64,000 nucleotides of DNA from Vibrio qingdaonensis (lineage in GTDB: Bacteria; Pseudomonadota; Gammaproteobacteria; Enterobacterales; Vibrionaceae), in assembly GCF_026191675.1 (NCBI RefSeq), contig NZ_JAKRRY010000003.1, positions 1-64,000 of the forward strand, given 5' to 3'. Both the position numbers and the translations under genes were made by a program. The notes beneath the pieces were generated by a model. It saw only the letters and a program-made list of their open reading frames with translations, ran no database searches and was not told the DNA's origin. Shown here piece by piece: positions 1 to 9,810 of this stretch (position 1 is its first letter; every line of letters begins with the position of its first letter).

Positions 1-103
1 GATGACAACATTTGGTGAGTCTGCGCCAGCGGGTGAGCTATTCAAGATGTTTGGCTTTACAACGGAAAACGTTGTGAATACTGCAAAAGAGCTTTTAGCG
101 TAA
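1..103 (+). CDS. tkt: Transketolase, C-terminal end (partial)
   Basis: Only the last 33 or so codons are inside the window, ending in TAA at 101-103. The translated tail ([18 protein letters not shown], then [11 protein letters not shown]) matches the extreme C-terminus of bacterial transketolases, which move two-carbon ketol units in the pentose phosphate pathway using thiamine diphosphate. The call is supported by context: transketolase precedes epd-pgk-fbaA in E. coli and many Vibrio. A strong terminator follows directly, so it is probably not cotranscribed with epd. Confidence 0.85.
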   Translation, partial: MTTFGESAPAGELFKMFGFTTENVVNTAKELLA

Positions 104-124
104 GCCTCTTGTTTTCTTGAAATG

Positions 125-152
125 AAAAACCGAGCCAAGGCTCGGTTTTTTT
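125..152 (+). terminator. Rho-independent terminator after tkt
   Basis: The stem AACCGAGCC / GGCTCGGTT has an AA loop and is followed by seven T. It lies 22 bases after the tkt stop codon. The A-run on the other side also lets it serve the minus-strand gene that ends at 157. Confidence 0.85.
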
Positions 153-156
153 ATGT

Positions 157-387
157 CTATTCAAACTCACTACCCTTGTTATCCAACTTACGTTGTCCAC
201 AAGTTTGGCACGCTATATAGCGATCCATATCGTAGTAATGCCCGCCGTTAATAAAGCTATGCAGCAATAGCTTAAACCGTCCTAGGAAAGTGGGCTGTTG
301 GTCATAGCTGCTGGGTTTTCTTATCAAGACCTCTTTATGAATAGTTTCTTTATTGCATGACTGGCAATGATGTTTGCCTGTAAACAT
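157..387 (-). CDS. Small zinc-ribbon-like protein (76 aa), unknown function
   Basis: The frame is open up to 432, but the start chosen is the internal ATG at 387. It has a strong GGGAGG Shine-Dalgarno seven bases upstream, whereas the upstream ATG has none. Two cysteine pairs (HCQSC near the N-terminus, CQTCGQ near the C-terminus) suggest a single zinc-binding knuckle. The middle is basic and aromatic. The gene sits tail-to-tail with tkt. I do not recognise a named family; nucleic-acid or protein binding is only a guess from the zinc-ribbon look. Confidence 0.6.
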   Translation of the reverse strand: MFTGKHHCQSCNKETIHKEVLIRKPSSYDQQPTFLGRFKLLLHSFINGGHYYDMDRYIACQTCGQRKLDNKGSEFE

Positions 388-590
388 GAGCACACCTCCC
401 GTGCAGTGAAAACGAGGTCGTTCAAATGGCACGAAGCTTATGCGTCACGTCGATAGTAACAGCTCTCACTTGGTTGGCTGAGGGACATTTCTTGGAGTGC
501 TTCGCAACGATTTATGTTTTTTCCCGTGATTATTGCAAAAAGCGTGAATGCGAGAGCTATGTCATGAAGCTAATGTTGTGAAACCAAGTT

Positions 591-618
591 GCGTAAACGA
601 TGTCGCGTAAACGATGTC
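591..618 (+). repeat. 14-bp tandem duplication upstream of epd
   Basis: GCGTAAACGATGTC occurs twice head-to-tail with no spacer, about 50-80 bases before the epd start. It could be a duplicated protein-binding site or a simple slippage duplication. A TATAAC hexamer at 642-647, just downstream, is a possible -10 element. Confidence 0.7.
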
Positions 619-669
619 GATCGGTTAATATGCACACCCTCTATAACGTGAATTTAAGGATGTAATGCG

Positions 670-1695
670 ATGCTAAAGGTAGCAATTAACGGCTTTGGTC
701 GCATTGGACGAAATGTCCTTCGAGCAATCTATGAAAGCGGCAAGAATGATAAAATAAAAATCGTCGCAGTGAATGAGCTTGCTCAACCAGAGGCAATGGC
801 TCACTTGCTTCAATATGACACCAGTCATGGTCGATTCGCCAAGAAAATCTCTCATGATCAGGAGTATTTGTATGTCAATCATTCGAATGGCGAGTTTGAC
901 AGTATCCGAATTCTTCACCTCGCGGACATCAATCTATTGCCGTGGCGTAATTTAGACGTCGATATTGTTTTAGATTGTACGGGTGTTTTTGGTAGTCGAG
1001 CCGATGGTCTAGAGCATATTGCAGCGGGTGCGAAAAAGGTACTATTCTCACACCCTGGTGCTCATGATATTGATAACACCATAATCTACGGTGTGAATCA
1101 CGACTCCCTTAAAAAGGAGCACACCATCGTATCTAGCGGCTCATGTACGACGAATTGTATTGTACCTATTATACAGGTGCTTGATGACGCCTTTGGTATC
1201 GACTCGGGTACCATTACTACTATCCATTCTTCCATGAATGATCAGCAAGTGATCGATGCCTATCACCCGGACTTGCGTCGTACCCGAGCGGCGAGTCAAT
1301 CCATCATTCCTGTTGATACCAAACTTCATAAAGGTATTGAGAGAATATTTCCGAAATTTTCTAACAAATTTGAAGCAATTTCTGTACGAGTGCCGACAGT
1401 TAATGTCACCGCTATGGATTTAAGTGTAACTATAAATACAAATGTGAAAGTTAATGACGTAAATCAAGTCATTATTAACGCATCTCGGTGTACATTAGGC
1501 GGCATTGTTGACTATACTGAAGCGCCGCTAGTCTCAATCGACTTTAATCACGATCCACACAGCGCAATTGTTGATGGTACGCAAACGCGAGTCAGCGATG
1601 GACGCTTAGTTAAAATGCTAGTGTGGTGTGACAATGAGTGGGGCTTCGCCAATCGGATGCTTGATACGGCTTTAGCCATGCAAGCGTCTCAATAG
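670..1695 (+). CDS. epd: D-erythrose-4-phosphate dehydrogenase
   Basis: This 341-residue protein of the GAPDH fold oxidises erythrose 4-phosphate to 4-phosphoerythronate in the DXP-dependent pyridoxal phosphate pathway. The NAD-binding motif [14 protein letters not shown] opens the protein. The catalytic Cys159 lies in SCTTNC and the partner is His186. The stretches [20 protein letters not shown] and [14 protein letters not shown] distinguish Epd from glycolytic GapA. Its position before pgk and fbaA repeats the E. coli epd-pgk-fbaA order. The start ATG follows a plausible AAGGA. pdxJ, from the same vitamin pathway, is also in this window. Confidence 0.93.
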   Translation: MLKVAINGFGRIGRNVLRAIYESGKNDKIKIVAVNELAQPEAMAHLLQYDTSHGRFAKKISHDQEYLYVNHSNGEFDSIRILHLADINLLPWRNLDVDIVLDCTGVFGSRADGLEHIAAGAKKVLFSHPGAHDIDNTIIYGVNHDSLKKEHTIVSSGSCTTNCIVPIIQVLDDAFGIDSGTITTIHSSMNDQQVIDAYHPDLRRTRAASQSIIPVDTKLHKGIERIFPKFSNKFEAISVRVPTVNVTAMDLSVTINTNVKVNDVNQVIINASRCTLGGIVDYTEAPLVSIDFNHDPHSAIVDGTQTRVSDGRLVKMLVWCDNEWGFANRMLDTALAMQASQ

Positions 1696-1845
1696 TTTAA
1701 GATGCTACTTGAGCGAAATATTAATTTTGAGGGTTGAAATTAATATTGATGGGCTCAATATAAGTAAGCAGTTGATGAATTCATAAACTTGGCATGATGC
1801 CGAGTTTTCAAAAACTTTATTTATTTTTAGTTGAGAGGACTAAAC

Positions 1846-3009
1846 ATGTCTGTAATCAAGATGACTGACCTGGATCTAGCAGGTAAACGCGTATTTATCC
1901 GTGCTGACCTAAACGTTCCTGTAAAAGAAGGCAAAGTAACTTCAGATGCTCGTATCCTAGCATCGCTACCAACCATCAAGCTTTGCCTAGAAGCAGGTGC
2001 TAAAGTTATGGTGACTTCTCACCTAGGTCGTCCTACTGAAGGCGAATACGCTGAAGAGTTCTCTCTACAACCTGTTGTTAACTACCTAAACGACGCACTT
2101 GATTGCGACGTTAAACTAGCAAAAGATTACCTGAATGGCTTAGAGCTAAACGCAGGTGAGCTAGTCGTTCTTGAAAACGTTCGCTTCAACAAAGGCGAGA
2201 AGAAAAACGAAGAAGCATTGTCTAAGCAGTATGCTGCACTTTGTGACATCTTCGTAATGGATGCATTTGGTACGGCTCACCGTGCTCAAGCGTCTACACA
2301 CGGTGTTGGCATGAACGCGCCAATCGCGTGTGCTGGTCCTCTTCTTGCTGCTGAGCTTGAAGCTCTAGGCAAAGCAATGGACAACCCAGCTCGTCCTCTT
2401 GTTGCTATTGTTGGTGGCTCTAAAGTATCGACTAAGCTTACTGTTCTTGAGTCTCTTTCTAAAATCGCTGACCAACTGGTTGTTGGTGGTGGTATTGCAA
2501 ATACGTTTATCGCAGCTGACGGCCACAACGTAGGTAAGTCTCTTTATGAAGCAGACCTAGTTGAAACCGCGCAGAAGCTAATGAAAGAGTGTGCAATTCC
2601 TGTTGCCACTGATGTTGCGTGTGCAAAAGCATTTGATGAAAACGCAGAAGCTGAAATCAAAAACGTGGCTGACGTTCAAGACGACGACATGATCTTCGAC
2701 CTTGGTCCAGATTCAACGGCGGCGCTTGCAGAAATCATCGGTAACGCTAAAACTATTCTTTGGAATGGCCCAGTAGGCGTATTTGAATTCAAGAACTTTG
2801 AAGCAGGTACAGCGGGTATTTCTAAAGCAATTGCAGAATCTGCAGGTTTCTCTGTAGCTGGCGGTGGCGATACGCTAGCGGCTATCGACAAGTTTGGCAT
2901 TAAAGCTGACGTGTCTTATATTTCAACTGGTGGTGGTGCGTTCCTTGAGTTTGTTGAAGGAAAAGTATTACCAGCAGTAGCGATGCTTGAAGAGCGCGCT
3001 AAAGCTTAA
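1846..3009 (+). CDS. pgk: Phosphoglycerate kinase
   Basis: This 387-residue enzyme transfers phosphate from 1,3-bisphosphoglycerate to ADP. The N-terminal substrate motif RADLNVP, the VTSHLGRP segment, [10 protein letters not shown] and the C-terminal nucleotide loop GGGDT are all present. The frame extends to 1831, but ATG 1846 is the family start ([11 protein letters not shown]) and follows GAGAGG with good spacing. Codon use is strongly biased (CTA, CGT, GTT), as in a highly expressed Vibrio gene. A 150-base gap after epd leaves room for its own promoter. Confidence 0.97.
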   Translation: MSVIKMTDLDLAGKRVFIRADLNVPVKEGKVTSDARILASLPTIKLCLEAGAKVMVTSHLGRPTEGEYAEEFSLQPVVNYLNDALDCDVKLAKDYLNGLELNAGELVVLENVRFNKGEKKNEEALSKQYAALCDIFVMDAFGTAHRAQASTHGVGMNAPIACAGPLLAAELEALGKAMDNPARPLVAIVGGSKVSTKLTVLESLSKIADQLVVGGGIANTFIAADGHNVGKSLYEADLVETAQKLMKECAIPVATDVACAKAFDENAEAEIKNVADVQDDDMIFDLGPDSTAALAEIIGNAKTILWNGPVGVFEFKNFEAGTAGISKAIAESAGFSVAGGGDTLAAIDKFGIKADVSYISTGGGAFLEFVEGKVLPAVAMLEERAKA

Positions 3010-3021
3010 TTATTTTTTGAT

Positions 3022-3045
3022 AAAGCGAGCTTATGGCTCGCTTTT
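3022..3045 (+). terminator. Hairpin after pgk
   Basis: AAAGCGAGC / GCTCGCTTT with a five-base loop and a short TTTTAT tail. The weak T-run suggests partial termination with some read-through into fbaA. Confidence 0.6.
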
Positions 3046-3146
3046 ATCTATGCTGCAATGCGTGGTTAACTTTGATACAATGCCGCCCATTGTGAGCAAA
3101 CGATTGCCCTTTTTTATTTAAAACGACAGAAAATAGGACTTATTCC

Positions 3147-4223
3147 ATGTCTAAGATCTTCGACTTCGTAAAACCTGGTGTTATCTCTGGCGATGACGTA
3201 CAGAAAGTATTTGAAGTAGCAAAAGAGAACAAATTTGCACTTCCTGCAGTAAACGTGGTTAACACTGACTCTATCAATGGTGTTCTTGAAGCAGCAGCTA
3301 AAGTAAAAGCTCCAGTTGTTGTTCAGTTCTCTAACGGTGGCGCTGGCTTCTTCGCTGGTAAAGGCGTTAAGCTTGAAGGTCAAGGCGCACAAATCCTAGG
3401 TGCAGTTGCTGGTGCGAAATACGTACACGCTGTAGCTGAGTCTTACGGTGTTCCAGTTATTCTTCATACTGACCACGCTGCTAAGAAACTACTACCATGG
3501 ATCGACGGCCTTCTAGACGCGGGTGAAGAGTTCTTCGCTCAAACTGGTAAGCCACTATTCTCTTCTCACATGATTGACCTTTCTGAAGAGTCTCTAGAAG
3601 AGAACATCGAAATTTCTGGTCAGTACCTAGCTCGCATGGCGAAAATGGGCATGACTCTAGAGATTGAACTAGGTTGTACTGGTGGTGAAGAAGACGGCGT
3701 TGATAACTCTCACATGGACGCATCTGAGCTTTACACTTCTCCAGAAGATGTAGCGTACGCATACGAGAAACTAACGGCTATCAGCCCACGTTTCACTATC
3801 GCGGCTTCTTTCGGTAACGTACACGGTGTTTACCAAGCAGGTAACGTGGTACTGACTCCAACTATCCTACGTGATTCTCAAGCATACTGTGCAGAGAAGT
3901 TCGGTATCGCACCTAACGCTCTAAACTTCGTATTCCACGGTGGTTCTGGTTCTTCTGAAGCAGAAATCCAAGAGTCTATCGGCTACGGTGTTATCAAAAT
4001 GAACATCGATACTGATACACAGTGGGCGACTTGGGACGGTATCCGTACTTACTCTGCTGAAAACTTTGATTTCCTACAAGGTCAAATCGGCAACCCAACT
4101 GGCGAAGCTGCACCAAACAAGAAGTTCTACGATCCACGCGTATGGCTACGTGCAGGTCAAGCTTCTATGGTAACTCGTTTAGAGAAAGCGTTCGCTGACC
4201 TTAACGCTATCGACGTACTATAA
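3147..4223 (+). CDS. fbaA: Fructose-bisphosphate aldolase, class II
   Basis: This 358-residue zinc aldolase splits fructose 1,6-bisphosphate. Visible signatures are HTDHAAKK (the metal-binding His region), the acidic loop ELGCTGGEEDGVD, HGVYQAGN with its zinc-ligand His, and the phosphate-binding FHGGSGS, as in the E. coli class IIA enzyme. It begins at ATG 3147 after a GGAC/AGGA-like site. The gene is heavily codon-biased and ends in a strong terminator, closing the epd-pgk-fbaA group. Confidence 0.97.
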   Translation: MSKIFDFVKPGVISGDDVQKVFEVAKENKFALPAVNVVNTDSINGVLEAAAKVKAPVVVQFSNGGAGFFAGKGVKLEGQGAQILGAVAGAKYVHAVAESYGVPVILHTDHAAKKLLPWIDGLLDAGEEFFAQTGKPLFSSHMIDLSEESLEENIEISGQYLARMAKMGMTLEIELGCTGGEEDGVDNSHMDASELYTSPEDVAYAYEKLTAISPRFTIAASFGNVHGVYQAGNVVLTPTILRDSQAYCAEKFGIAPNALNFVFHGGSGSSEAEIQESIGYGVIKMNIDTDTQWATWDGIRTYSAENFDFLQGQIGNPTGEAAPNKKFYDPRVWLRAGQASMVTRLEKAFADLNAIDVL

Positions 4224-4260
4224 GTTTAAATCTTATAAGATTTAACTGATAGACCGTTTA

Positions 4261-4289
4261 AAAAGCCGCTCTTTTGAGCGGCTTTTTTT
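4261..4289 (+). terminator. Rho-independent terminator after fbaA
   Basis: AAAAGCCGCTC / GAGCGGCTTTT with a TTTT loop and seven or more T. It ends the glycolytic group before mscS. Confidence 0.9.
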
Positions 4290-4485
4290 GTGTCTTATGA
4301 AAATAAAGTTAAAGCGGTGAAAAAAACTGGCACAAAGTCACCTGATTGCGTAACCTTTTGTTAAGTAATGTATCTTGAATATTCATGTATTCAATGTTGT
4401 ATGAAGCGGAAGTGGTTTGGCTAACTAAGCAGTGGTAACTAGTGGGTCGAGCGGAATGTTGAAATTTTAATATGAGGTAAAACGT

Positions 4486-5349
4486 ATGGCTGGTGAGTCT
4501 ATGGATATCGAGACCCCGCTGGTGGATGGTCTGTCAAAAGCTGAACAATGGCTAACAAATAACTCTGACTTATTTGTTCAATATGGTGTCAACATCATTT
4601 CAGCGCTCTTGATTCTATTTATCGGTAACTTGTTTGTTAAAGCGGTGGCAAACAGTGTTTCTAAGGTTTTGCACAAGAAGAAGATGGACAAAGCTGTCGT
4701 CGAGTTCATGAATGGCATTGTGCGCTATACCTTGTTCGTTATTGTATTGATTGCTGCCTTAAGCCGAGTCGGTGTACAAACCGCCTCTGTTGTCGCGGTA
4801 ATTGGTGCGGCAGGTTTGGCTATTGGTTTAGCACTGCAAGGTTCACTGTCTAACTTTGCCGCAGGTGTACTGATAGTTGCTTTCCGTCCGTTTAAATCTG
4901 GTGACTATGTTGAGATTGGTGGCGTAGCCGGTTCTGTGGATGCGATTCAAATCTTCCAAACTATTTTAACGACACCAGATAACAAAATGGTCGTTGTTCC
5001 TAACGCTTCAGTGATTGGTTCACCAATTACTAACTACTCTCGTCATGCAACCCGTCGTATTGATCATGTGATTGGCGTATCTTACGGTGCTGACTTGAAG
5101 AAAACGCAAGAAGTCATTCGTAAAACATTAGAAGCGGACGAGCGTATCCTTAAAGAGCCAGGTATCACTGTTGGTGTTGTTGCTCTAGCCGATTCATCAG
5201 TGAATTTTGTGGTTCGTCCTTGGGTACGTACTGAGCAGTATTGGGACGTGTACTTTGATTCGCTACAAGCGATCAAGGAAGCATTAGATGCAGAAGGTAT
5301 CGAAATTCCATTTCCTCAAATGGACGTACATCTAAATAAAGCGGACTAA
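4486..5349 (+). CDS. mscS: Small-conductance mechanosensitive channel
   Basis: This 287-residue inner-membrane channel opens under membrane tension to release osmolytes. Three transmembrane segments fill roughly residues 25-125. The pore-lining TM3 is the Gly/Ala-rich stretch GAAGLAIGLALQGSLSNFAA, followed by FRPFKSGDYVEIGG, the start of the beta domain. A cytoplasmic alpha/beta vestibule follows. Start ATG 4486 has GAGGTA six bases upstream. The position downstream of fbaA matches E. coli yggB/mscS. Confidence 0.95.
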   Translation: MAGESMDIETPLVDGLSKAEQWLTNNSDLFVQYGVNIISALLILFIGNLFVKAVANSVSKVLHKKKMDKAVVEFMNGIVRYTLFVIVLIAALSRVGVQTASVVAVIGAAGLAIGLALQGSLSNFAAGVLIVAFRPFKSGDYVEIGGVAGSVDAIQIFQTILTTPDNKMVVVPNASVIGSPITNYSRHATRRIDHVIGVSYGADLKKTQEVIRKTLEADERILKEPGITVGVVALADSSVNFVVRPWVRTEQYWDVYFDSLQAIKEALDAEGIEIPFPQMDVHLNKAD

Positions 5350-5370
5350 GATTTTAGAGTTTGCAGTGAA

Positions 5371-5400
5371 AAGGTGAAGCGTCAAGCTTCACCTTTTTTT
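5371..5400. terminator. Bidirectional terminator between mscS and the YbaK-type gene
   Basis: AGGTGAAGC / GCTTCACCT around GTCAA, with T-runs on both strands. It overlaps the last codons of the minus-strand gene ending at 5382. Confidence 0.8.
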
Positions 5401-5882
5401 GCTTCGATAACGTGGTTAGGAATCGTCGTTAGCAGCAAATGCAGATCGGCACCTGATATCGCAAAGGTCCACTCAGGTAATCCAGGTGTATATAAAATCT
5501 CTTCGAGCGTGAACAAGTGACTATCGACGACAAGCGTGATGTCTTCAGGTAACCCAAACGGGCATACTGCGCCGGGAAGACAACCTATTTCCTCCATCAT
5601 CTCGTCATTGCTGCAGATTGAAGTTCGCTTACCTAGCAATTGCTTAAGCTGCGTTTTGTCTAAGCGACTATCTTTGTCAGTCAAGAATAGCGCAAAGCCA
5701 CCGCCTTTCTTTTTTAAGAACAAACTCTTGCTATGAGTACCTGTCCAGCCAAGTTGCTGAGCGATCCGCTCATCGGTAGCAAAGTCTAAAATAGGTTCAT
5801 GTTGCCATTGTTGATACGAGATCGATAGGTGATGAAGGAGCTTCCTATTTGTTTGATATATTTCTTGGGTTCGATTTGTCAT
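5382..5882 (-). CDS. YbaK/PrdX-type aminoacyl-tRNA deacylase
   Basis: This 166-residue protein has the YbaK / prolyl-tRNA-synthetase-associated fold, which hydrolyses mischarged aminoacyl-tRNA. Family features are the lysine-rich SKSLFLKKK strand, where the catalytic Lys usually sits, then FALFLTDKDSRLD, and the GAVCPFGLP loop typical of PrdX/ProX-like freestanding editing domains. It ends before argO on the same strand, with only three bases between its start and the argO stop, so the two are probably cotranscribed. The exact tRNA substrate (Ala-tRNAPro is typical) is inferred from the family only. Confidence 0.8.
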   Translation of the reverse strand: MTNRTQEIYQTNRKLLHHLSISYQQWQHEPILDFATDERIAQQLGWTGTHSKSLFLKKKGGGFALFLTDKDSRLDKTQLKQLLGKRTSICSNDEMMEEIGCLPGAVCPFGLPEDITLVVDSHLFTLEEILYTPGLPEWTFAISGADLHLLLTTIPNHVIEAKKGEA

Positions 5883-5885
5883 CAG

Positions 5886-6506
5886 TTACGCTATAAGCCC
5901 TTTTGTCAGCATTGCGGCAATAGTAAACATCATTGCCGCAACAGTTAGGTCAATGCCCTTTTTTACTTTCGGTTTTGATAGTGTCGGGCCAAGTTTCGCC
6001 GCGCCTATAGACAGCGAATAAAACCAAACGAATGAGGCCAAAACGGTACCAATAGCAAATGCCATTCTGTCACTTCCTTCAAATTGGCCACCGATTGAGC
6101 CTAAAATGACCACGGTATCAAGATAGAGGTGGGGATTTAATACCGTAACGGCAAGCGCACCGAGAATAACGGTTCTCTTGCCTCTGGCCAATACTTCTCC
6201 GTTAGACTCACTGCTTGAGGGTTGTTTAAAAGCACTACGTAATGACAGCATGCCGTAACCCATTAAGAATAGGATCCCCCCTAGGGTCACCATGGTAAGT
6301 AGCATTTCATTTTGAGATAAAATGGCCCCGCCACCAAAAACGCCCAGAGAAATAAAAGTCGCATCTAATAGGCTACATACTGTTGCGGTTGTCAGGTGGT
6401 GATTGCGCTTAATCCCTTGATTCAATACATAGGCATTCTGAGCACCTATTGGAATAATCATTGTCGCCCCTAGCCCAAAACCTTGAAGAAGTACCCAAAA
6501 ATTCAC
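5886..6506 (-). CDS. argO: LysE/ArgO-family amino acid (arginine) exporter
   Basis: This 206-residue membrane protein has about six hydrophobic segments. The LysE family opening is GLGATMIIPIGAQNAYVLNQG, with the signature PIGAQNAY. E. coli ArgO exports arginine, and canavanine as a toxic analogue. It is divergent from the LysR regulator argP across a 110-base gap, which is the known control arrangement for this exporter. Basic amino acid export is inferred from family and context. Confidence 0.88.
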   Translation of the reverse strand: MNFWVLLQGFGLGATMIIPIGAQNAYVLNQGIKRNHHLTTATVCSLLDATFISLGVFGGGAILSQNEMLLTMVTLGGILFLMGYGMLSLRSAFKQPSSSESNGEVLARGKRTVILGALAVTVLNPHLYLDTVVILGSIGGQFEGSDRMAFAIGTVLASFVWFYSLSIGAAKLGPTLSKPKVKKGIDLTVAAMMFTIAAMLTKGLIA

Positions 6507-6616
6507 TTTTATTTCCTAGTTGAATAATTAAAGAGAGCGTGAGAATACGGTTTTTACTATCATTAGTTAAATTAATAATATTTATGCTTTATAAGTAAGC
6601 CTAACTGGAGAGGGTG

Positions 6617-7513
6617 ATGCGCGGTCTTGACTACAAATGGATAGAAGCATTGGATGCGATTGTTGAGCAAAGGAGTTTTGAAAAGGCGGCGGAGCATCTT
6701 TATATTTCTCAGTCTGCCGTTTCTCAGCGAGTTAAGCAACTCGAAAAATGGCTCGCTCAACCGGTATTGGTGCGAGAGCAGCCACCACGACCAACCGCCG
6801 TAGGAAAAAAGCTGCTTGGGCTCTATCGCCGTGTGTGCTTATTGGAACAGGAATTGGTACCTGAGCTGACGTCTGAGTTTAGTGATAAACCCCTGTCCGT
6901 CTCATTGGCGACCAATGCCGATAGTTTGGCGACGTGGTTATTGCCCAGTCTATTTCCTTTAGTTGAGTCTAAACGTATCGAGCTGGATCTTATTGTGGAT
7001 GACGAGGGACGGACCATTGAAAAGCTTAAAAATGGCGAAGTGGTTGGAGCCATCAGTTTAGAGCCACAATCGATTCCGGGTTGCGTGGCGGATTATTTAG
7101 GCCGAGTCGACTACCTTTGTGTGGCCAGTCCAAGTTTTATTAAGCGTTACTTTAATCACGGTGTTAATCGCGAGGCGTTGATAAAAGCGCCTGCTGTGGC
7201 CTTTGATCAGCATGATAAAATGCACCAACACTTTGTTAATAAACACTTTAGTATTATGCCTGGCAGTATTCTTAAGCATACAGTGCGGAGTTCAGAAGCC
7301 TTTGTTAAGCTCGCGGTCGCCGGTGTGGCTTACTGTTTGATTCCGAGACTGCAAATAGAGGATGAGTTAGCCAGCGGGGCTCTAGTTGAACTGACACCTA
7401 ATATTGAGCTGTCACATCGTATCTACTGGCATCATTGGCAGCTGGAAAGCGGTGTGCTTGGTGAATTATCGGATGCCATTACTCATTACGCCCATGCGTA
7501 TTTGCCACAGTAA
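6617..7513 (+). CDS. argP: LysR-type regulator ArgP (IciA)
   Basis: About 298 residues. The N-terminal winged helix-turn-helix ([20 protein letters not shown]) is followed by a periplasmic-binding-like effector domain. [20 protein letters not shown] is the ArgP family start. GTG at 6614 and ATG at 6617 are adjacent; ATG 6617 is preferred, with GGAGAGG upstream. ArgP senses arginine and lysine and activates argO, its divergent neighbour here. In E. coli it also regulates lysine-biosynthesis genes. Confidence 0.92.
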   Translation: MRGLDYKWIEALDAIVEQRSFEKAAEHLYISQSAVSQRVKQLEKWLAQPVLVREQPPRPTAVGKKLLGLYRRVCLLEQELVPELTSEFSDKPLSVSLATNADSLATWLLPSLFPLVESKRIELDLIVDDEGRTIEKLKNGEVVGAISLEPQSIPGCVADYLGRVDYLCVASPSFIKRYFNHGVNREALIKAPAVAFDQHDKMHQHFVNKHFSIMPGSILKHTVRSSEAFVKLAVAGVAYCLIPRLQIEDELASGALVELTPNIELSHRIYWHHWQLESGVLGELSDAITHYAHAYLPQ

Positions 7514-7667
7514 GGGGGAGCGGGCGCTGTGTTTTTAAATCGTCAGCAAACCACACGTTTATCGATAACGTCATTGTTTTGTCAGGGTTATCATTTGATG
7601 GAACTCATACGTTATTATTTTGCCTAACATTGAGTAATCGATCTTTGCTTAGATGAGGAAACAGATA

Positions 7668-8363
7668 ATGAAATCAACATTGACGCTTTGTGCTCTAGCC
7701 GCCAGTTTTATTGCGCTGCCAAGTGTTGCAAGCCAGGTAGACTTTCCCCATATTGTGACAACAGGGTATGGGCAAATAGAAGCAACGCCTGATATGGCGG
7801 AGTTTTCCGTTAGAGTGGTTCAGTCACAACTCAATGCCGATCAAGCGAAAGAAGGTGTAGATTCAGTTGTCGATACCTTTTTGGCGAAACTGGCGAGTGC
7901 GGGTGTAAGCAAAGAGGATATTAAAAGCTCAAATTTGTATCTTACCCCCCAATATCAATACCCTGATAAAGGTCAGCCTGAGTTAGTTGGATATCGAGCA
8001 TCGAGAACGGTGACCGTTCAGGTCATGGATATAGAAAGGCTTAATGATTATTTAGATTCGGCCTTGGCATCTGGGATTAACCAAGTTGACAATATTCGTT
8101 TAAAAGTGAAAGACGAAAGTCAGTATCAAGCGAAAGCACGGACTGCGGCTATCCAAGATGCACAGAAAAAAGCCCAGTCATTAGCGCAAGGGTTTGAGCA
8201 AAAGCTTGGGAAAGTGTGGCAAATTACCTATAAACAGCCGCAAAATCAGCCTGTCGTGATGAGAAGTATGATGATGGACAGTCAACCTGAATCTAACAGC
8301 TATCAAGATTCGGTGATTACTATCCGTGATAGAGTGGATGTGGTGTACAAGTTATCGAACTAA
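7668..8363 (+). CDS. SIMPL-domain periplasmic protein (YggE-like)
   Basis: About 231 residues. A signal peptide (MKSTLTLCALAASFIALPS, then VAS) is followed by a SIMPL/DUF541 domain, beginning with the GYGQIEATPDMAEFSVRV strand that opens this family. ATG 7668 is chosen over ATG 7653 because GAGGAA lies seven bases upstream and the signal peptide then starts cleanly. E. coli yggE lies in the same neighbourhood (argO-argP-serA) and is linked to oxidative stress tolerance. The biochemical role is unknown. Confidence 0.85.
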   Translation: MKSTLTLCALAASFIALPSVASQVDFPHIVTTGYGQIEATPDMAEFSVRVVQSQLNADQAKEGVDSVVDTFLAKLASAGVSKEDIKSSNLYLTPQYQYPDKGQPELVGYRASRTVTVQVMDIERLNDYLDSALASGINQVDNIRLKVKDESQYQAKARTAAIQDAQKKAQSLAQGFEQKLGKVWQITYKQPQNQPVVMRSMMMDSQPESNSYQDSVITIRDRVDVVYKLSN

Positions 8364-8394
8364 AAAATGCCCTTGCTTTGCAAGGGCATTTTTA
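8362..8394. terminator. Bidirectional terminator between the YggE-like gene and serA
   Basis: AAATGCCCTTGC / GCAAGGGCATTT with a TTT loop, flanked by an A-run and a T-run, between two convergent genes. Confidence 0.88.
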
Positions 8395-8435
8395 TTTGAA
8401 AGCGATACGTTGAAGGTCATACCTACAGCAGAGAA

Positions 8436-9665
8436 TTAATGTAAAATTCGCGCGCGCAGCGTACCTTCAATGAGCTTCAGTTGCTCTAATGCTTCTTCTG
8501 AGCGTGCAGTTTCCACATCAATAACCACATAACCAATATCTGAGGCTGTTTGCAGATATTGACCAGCAATGTTAATGCCTTCCTTCGCAAAGATGGTATT
8601 GATTTGCGTCAGAATACCAGGGCGGTTTTGGTGAATATGCAGCAGTCGAGAACATTCACGGTGTTCTGGCAGTGATACTTCAGGGAAGTTAACGCTAGAC
8701 AGTGTTGAGCCATTGTCAGAGTACTTAGCCAGTTTTCCAGCCACTTCCACACCAATATTTTCTTGAGCTTCTTGTGTCGAGCCCCCTACGTGAGGCGTTA
8801 GAATCACGTTGTCAAACTTCATCAATGGTGACTCGAATGGGTCAGCATTGGTCTTTGGCTCTTCTGGGAACACATCGATAGCCGCACCGGACAGGTGACC
8901 TGCTTCGAGCGTCGAGCAAAGTGCTGGGATATCAACAACGGTGCCACGAGCTGCGTTGATAAAAATAGAGCCCGGCTTCATGCGTGCAAATTCAGCTTCG
9001 CCCATCATGTTTTTCGTTTCTGGCGTCTCAGGGACATGTAATGAAATCACATCGCACTTATTCAATAGGTCCGTCATATTGTGGACCTGCGTAGCGTTAC
9101 CTAGCGACAGCTTGTTTTCGATATCATAAAAATAGACACGCATGCCCAAGTTTTCAGCGATAATACCAAGTTGAGTCCCGATGTGACCGTACCCAATGAT
9201 ACCAAGACGTTTACCACGTGCTTCGTTCGAGCTATCGGCACTTTTCTTCCAAATACCTCGGTGAGCGAGTGCATTTTTTTCAGGAATGCCGCGAAGAAGC
9301 AAAAGGATTTGACCCAGTACCAGCTCTGCTACACTGCGTGTATTTGAGAATGGTGCGTTAAAGACGGGTACGCCACGTTTAGCGGCTGCGGTTAGATCCA
9401 CTTGGTTGGTACCAATACAGAAACAGCCAATTGCCACGAGCTTTTCTGCGGCGTTGATGACGTCTTCAGATAGGTTTGTACGTGAACGAATGCCGATGAA
9501 GTGCGCGTCTTTCACCGCTTCGATCAGCTCTTCTTCAGGCAGTGAACCTTTGTGATAAGTGATGTTGGTGTATCCAGCCGCTTGTAATACTTCGACTGAA
9601 GATGGGTGTAATCCTTCTAGCAGGAGGATTTTAATTTTATCTTTATTTAGAGAAACTTTGGCCAT
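8436..9665 (-). CDS. serA: D-3-phosphoglycerate dehydrogenase
   Basis: This 409-residue enzyme makes the first committed step of serine synthesis. It has a substrate-binding domain, then the Rossmann domain with GIIGYGHIGTQLGI (about residues 160-173). The catalytic region contains INAARGTVVD and the His in LTPHVGGST. A C-terminal ACT domain (HIHQNRPGILTQIN onward) binds serine for feedback inhibition. It begins MAKVSLNKDKIKILLLEG, almost as in E. coli. A 240-base leader with a striking inverted repeat lies upstream. Confidence 0.96.
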   Translation of the reverse strand: MAKVSLNKDKIKILLLEGLHPSSVEVLQAAGYTNITYHKGSLPEEELIEAVKDAHFIGIRSRTNLSEDVINAAEKLVAIGCFCIGTNQVDLTAAAKRGVPVFNAPFSNTRSVAELVLGQILLLLRGIPEKNALAHRGIWKKSADSSNEARGKRLGIIGYGHIGTQLGIIAENLGMRVYFYDIENKLSLGNATQVHNMTDLLNKCDVISLHVPETPETKNMMGEAEFARMKPGSIFINAARGTVVDIPALCSTLEAGHLSGAAIDVFPEEPKTNADPFESPLMKFDNVILTPHVGGSTQEAQENIGVEVAGKLAKYSDNGSTLSSVNFPEVSLPEHRECSRLLHIHQNRPGILTQINTIFAKEGINIAGQYLQTASDIGYVVIDVETARSEEALEQLKLIEGTLRARILH

Positions 9666-9810
9666 TTAACTCGTCCTTAAAATGGAAATGGGGCAATCGC
9701 GGCGCACAGTTGACAGCGAGAATTTCAAGGAGGAGCTTCTTACTGCTGAGGCAAACGTTTTCCTTGTGCGTCTTCTAAGCAATAAAGTAACAAAAAATTT
9801 TCGACTTGGG

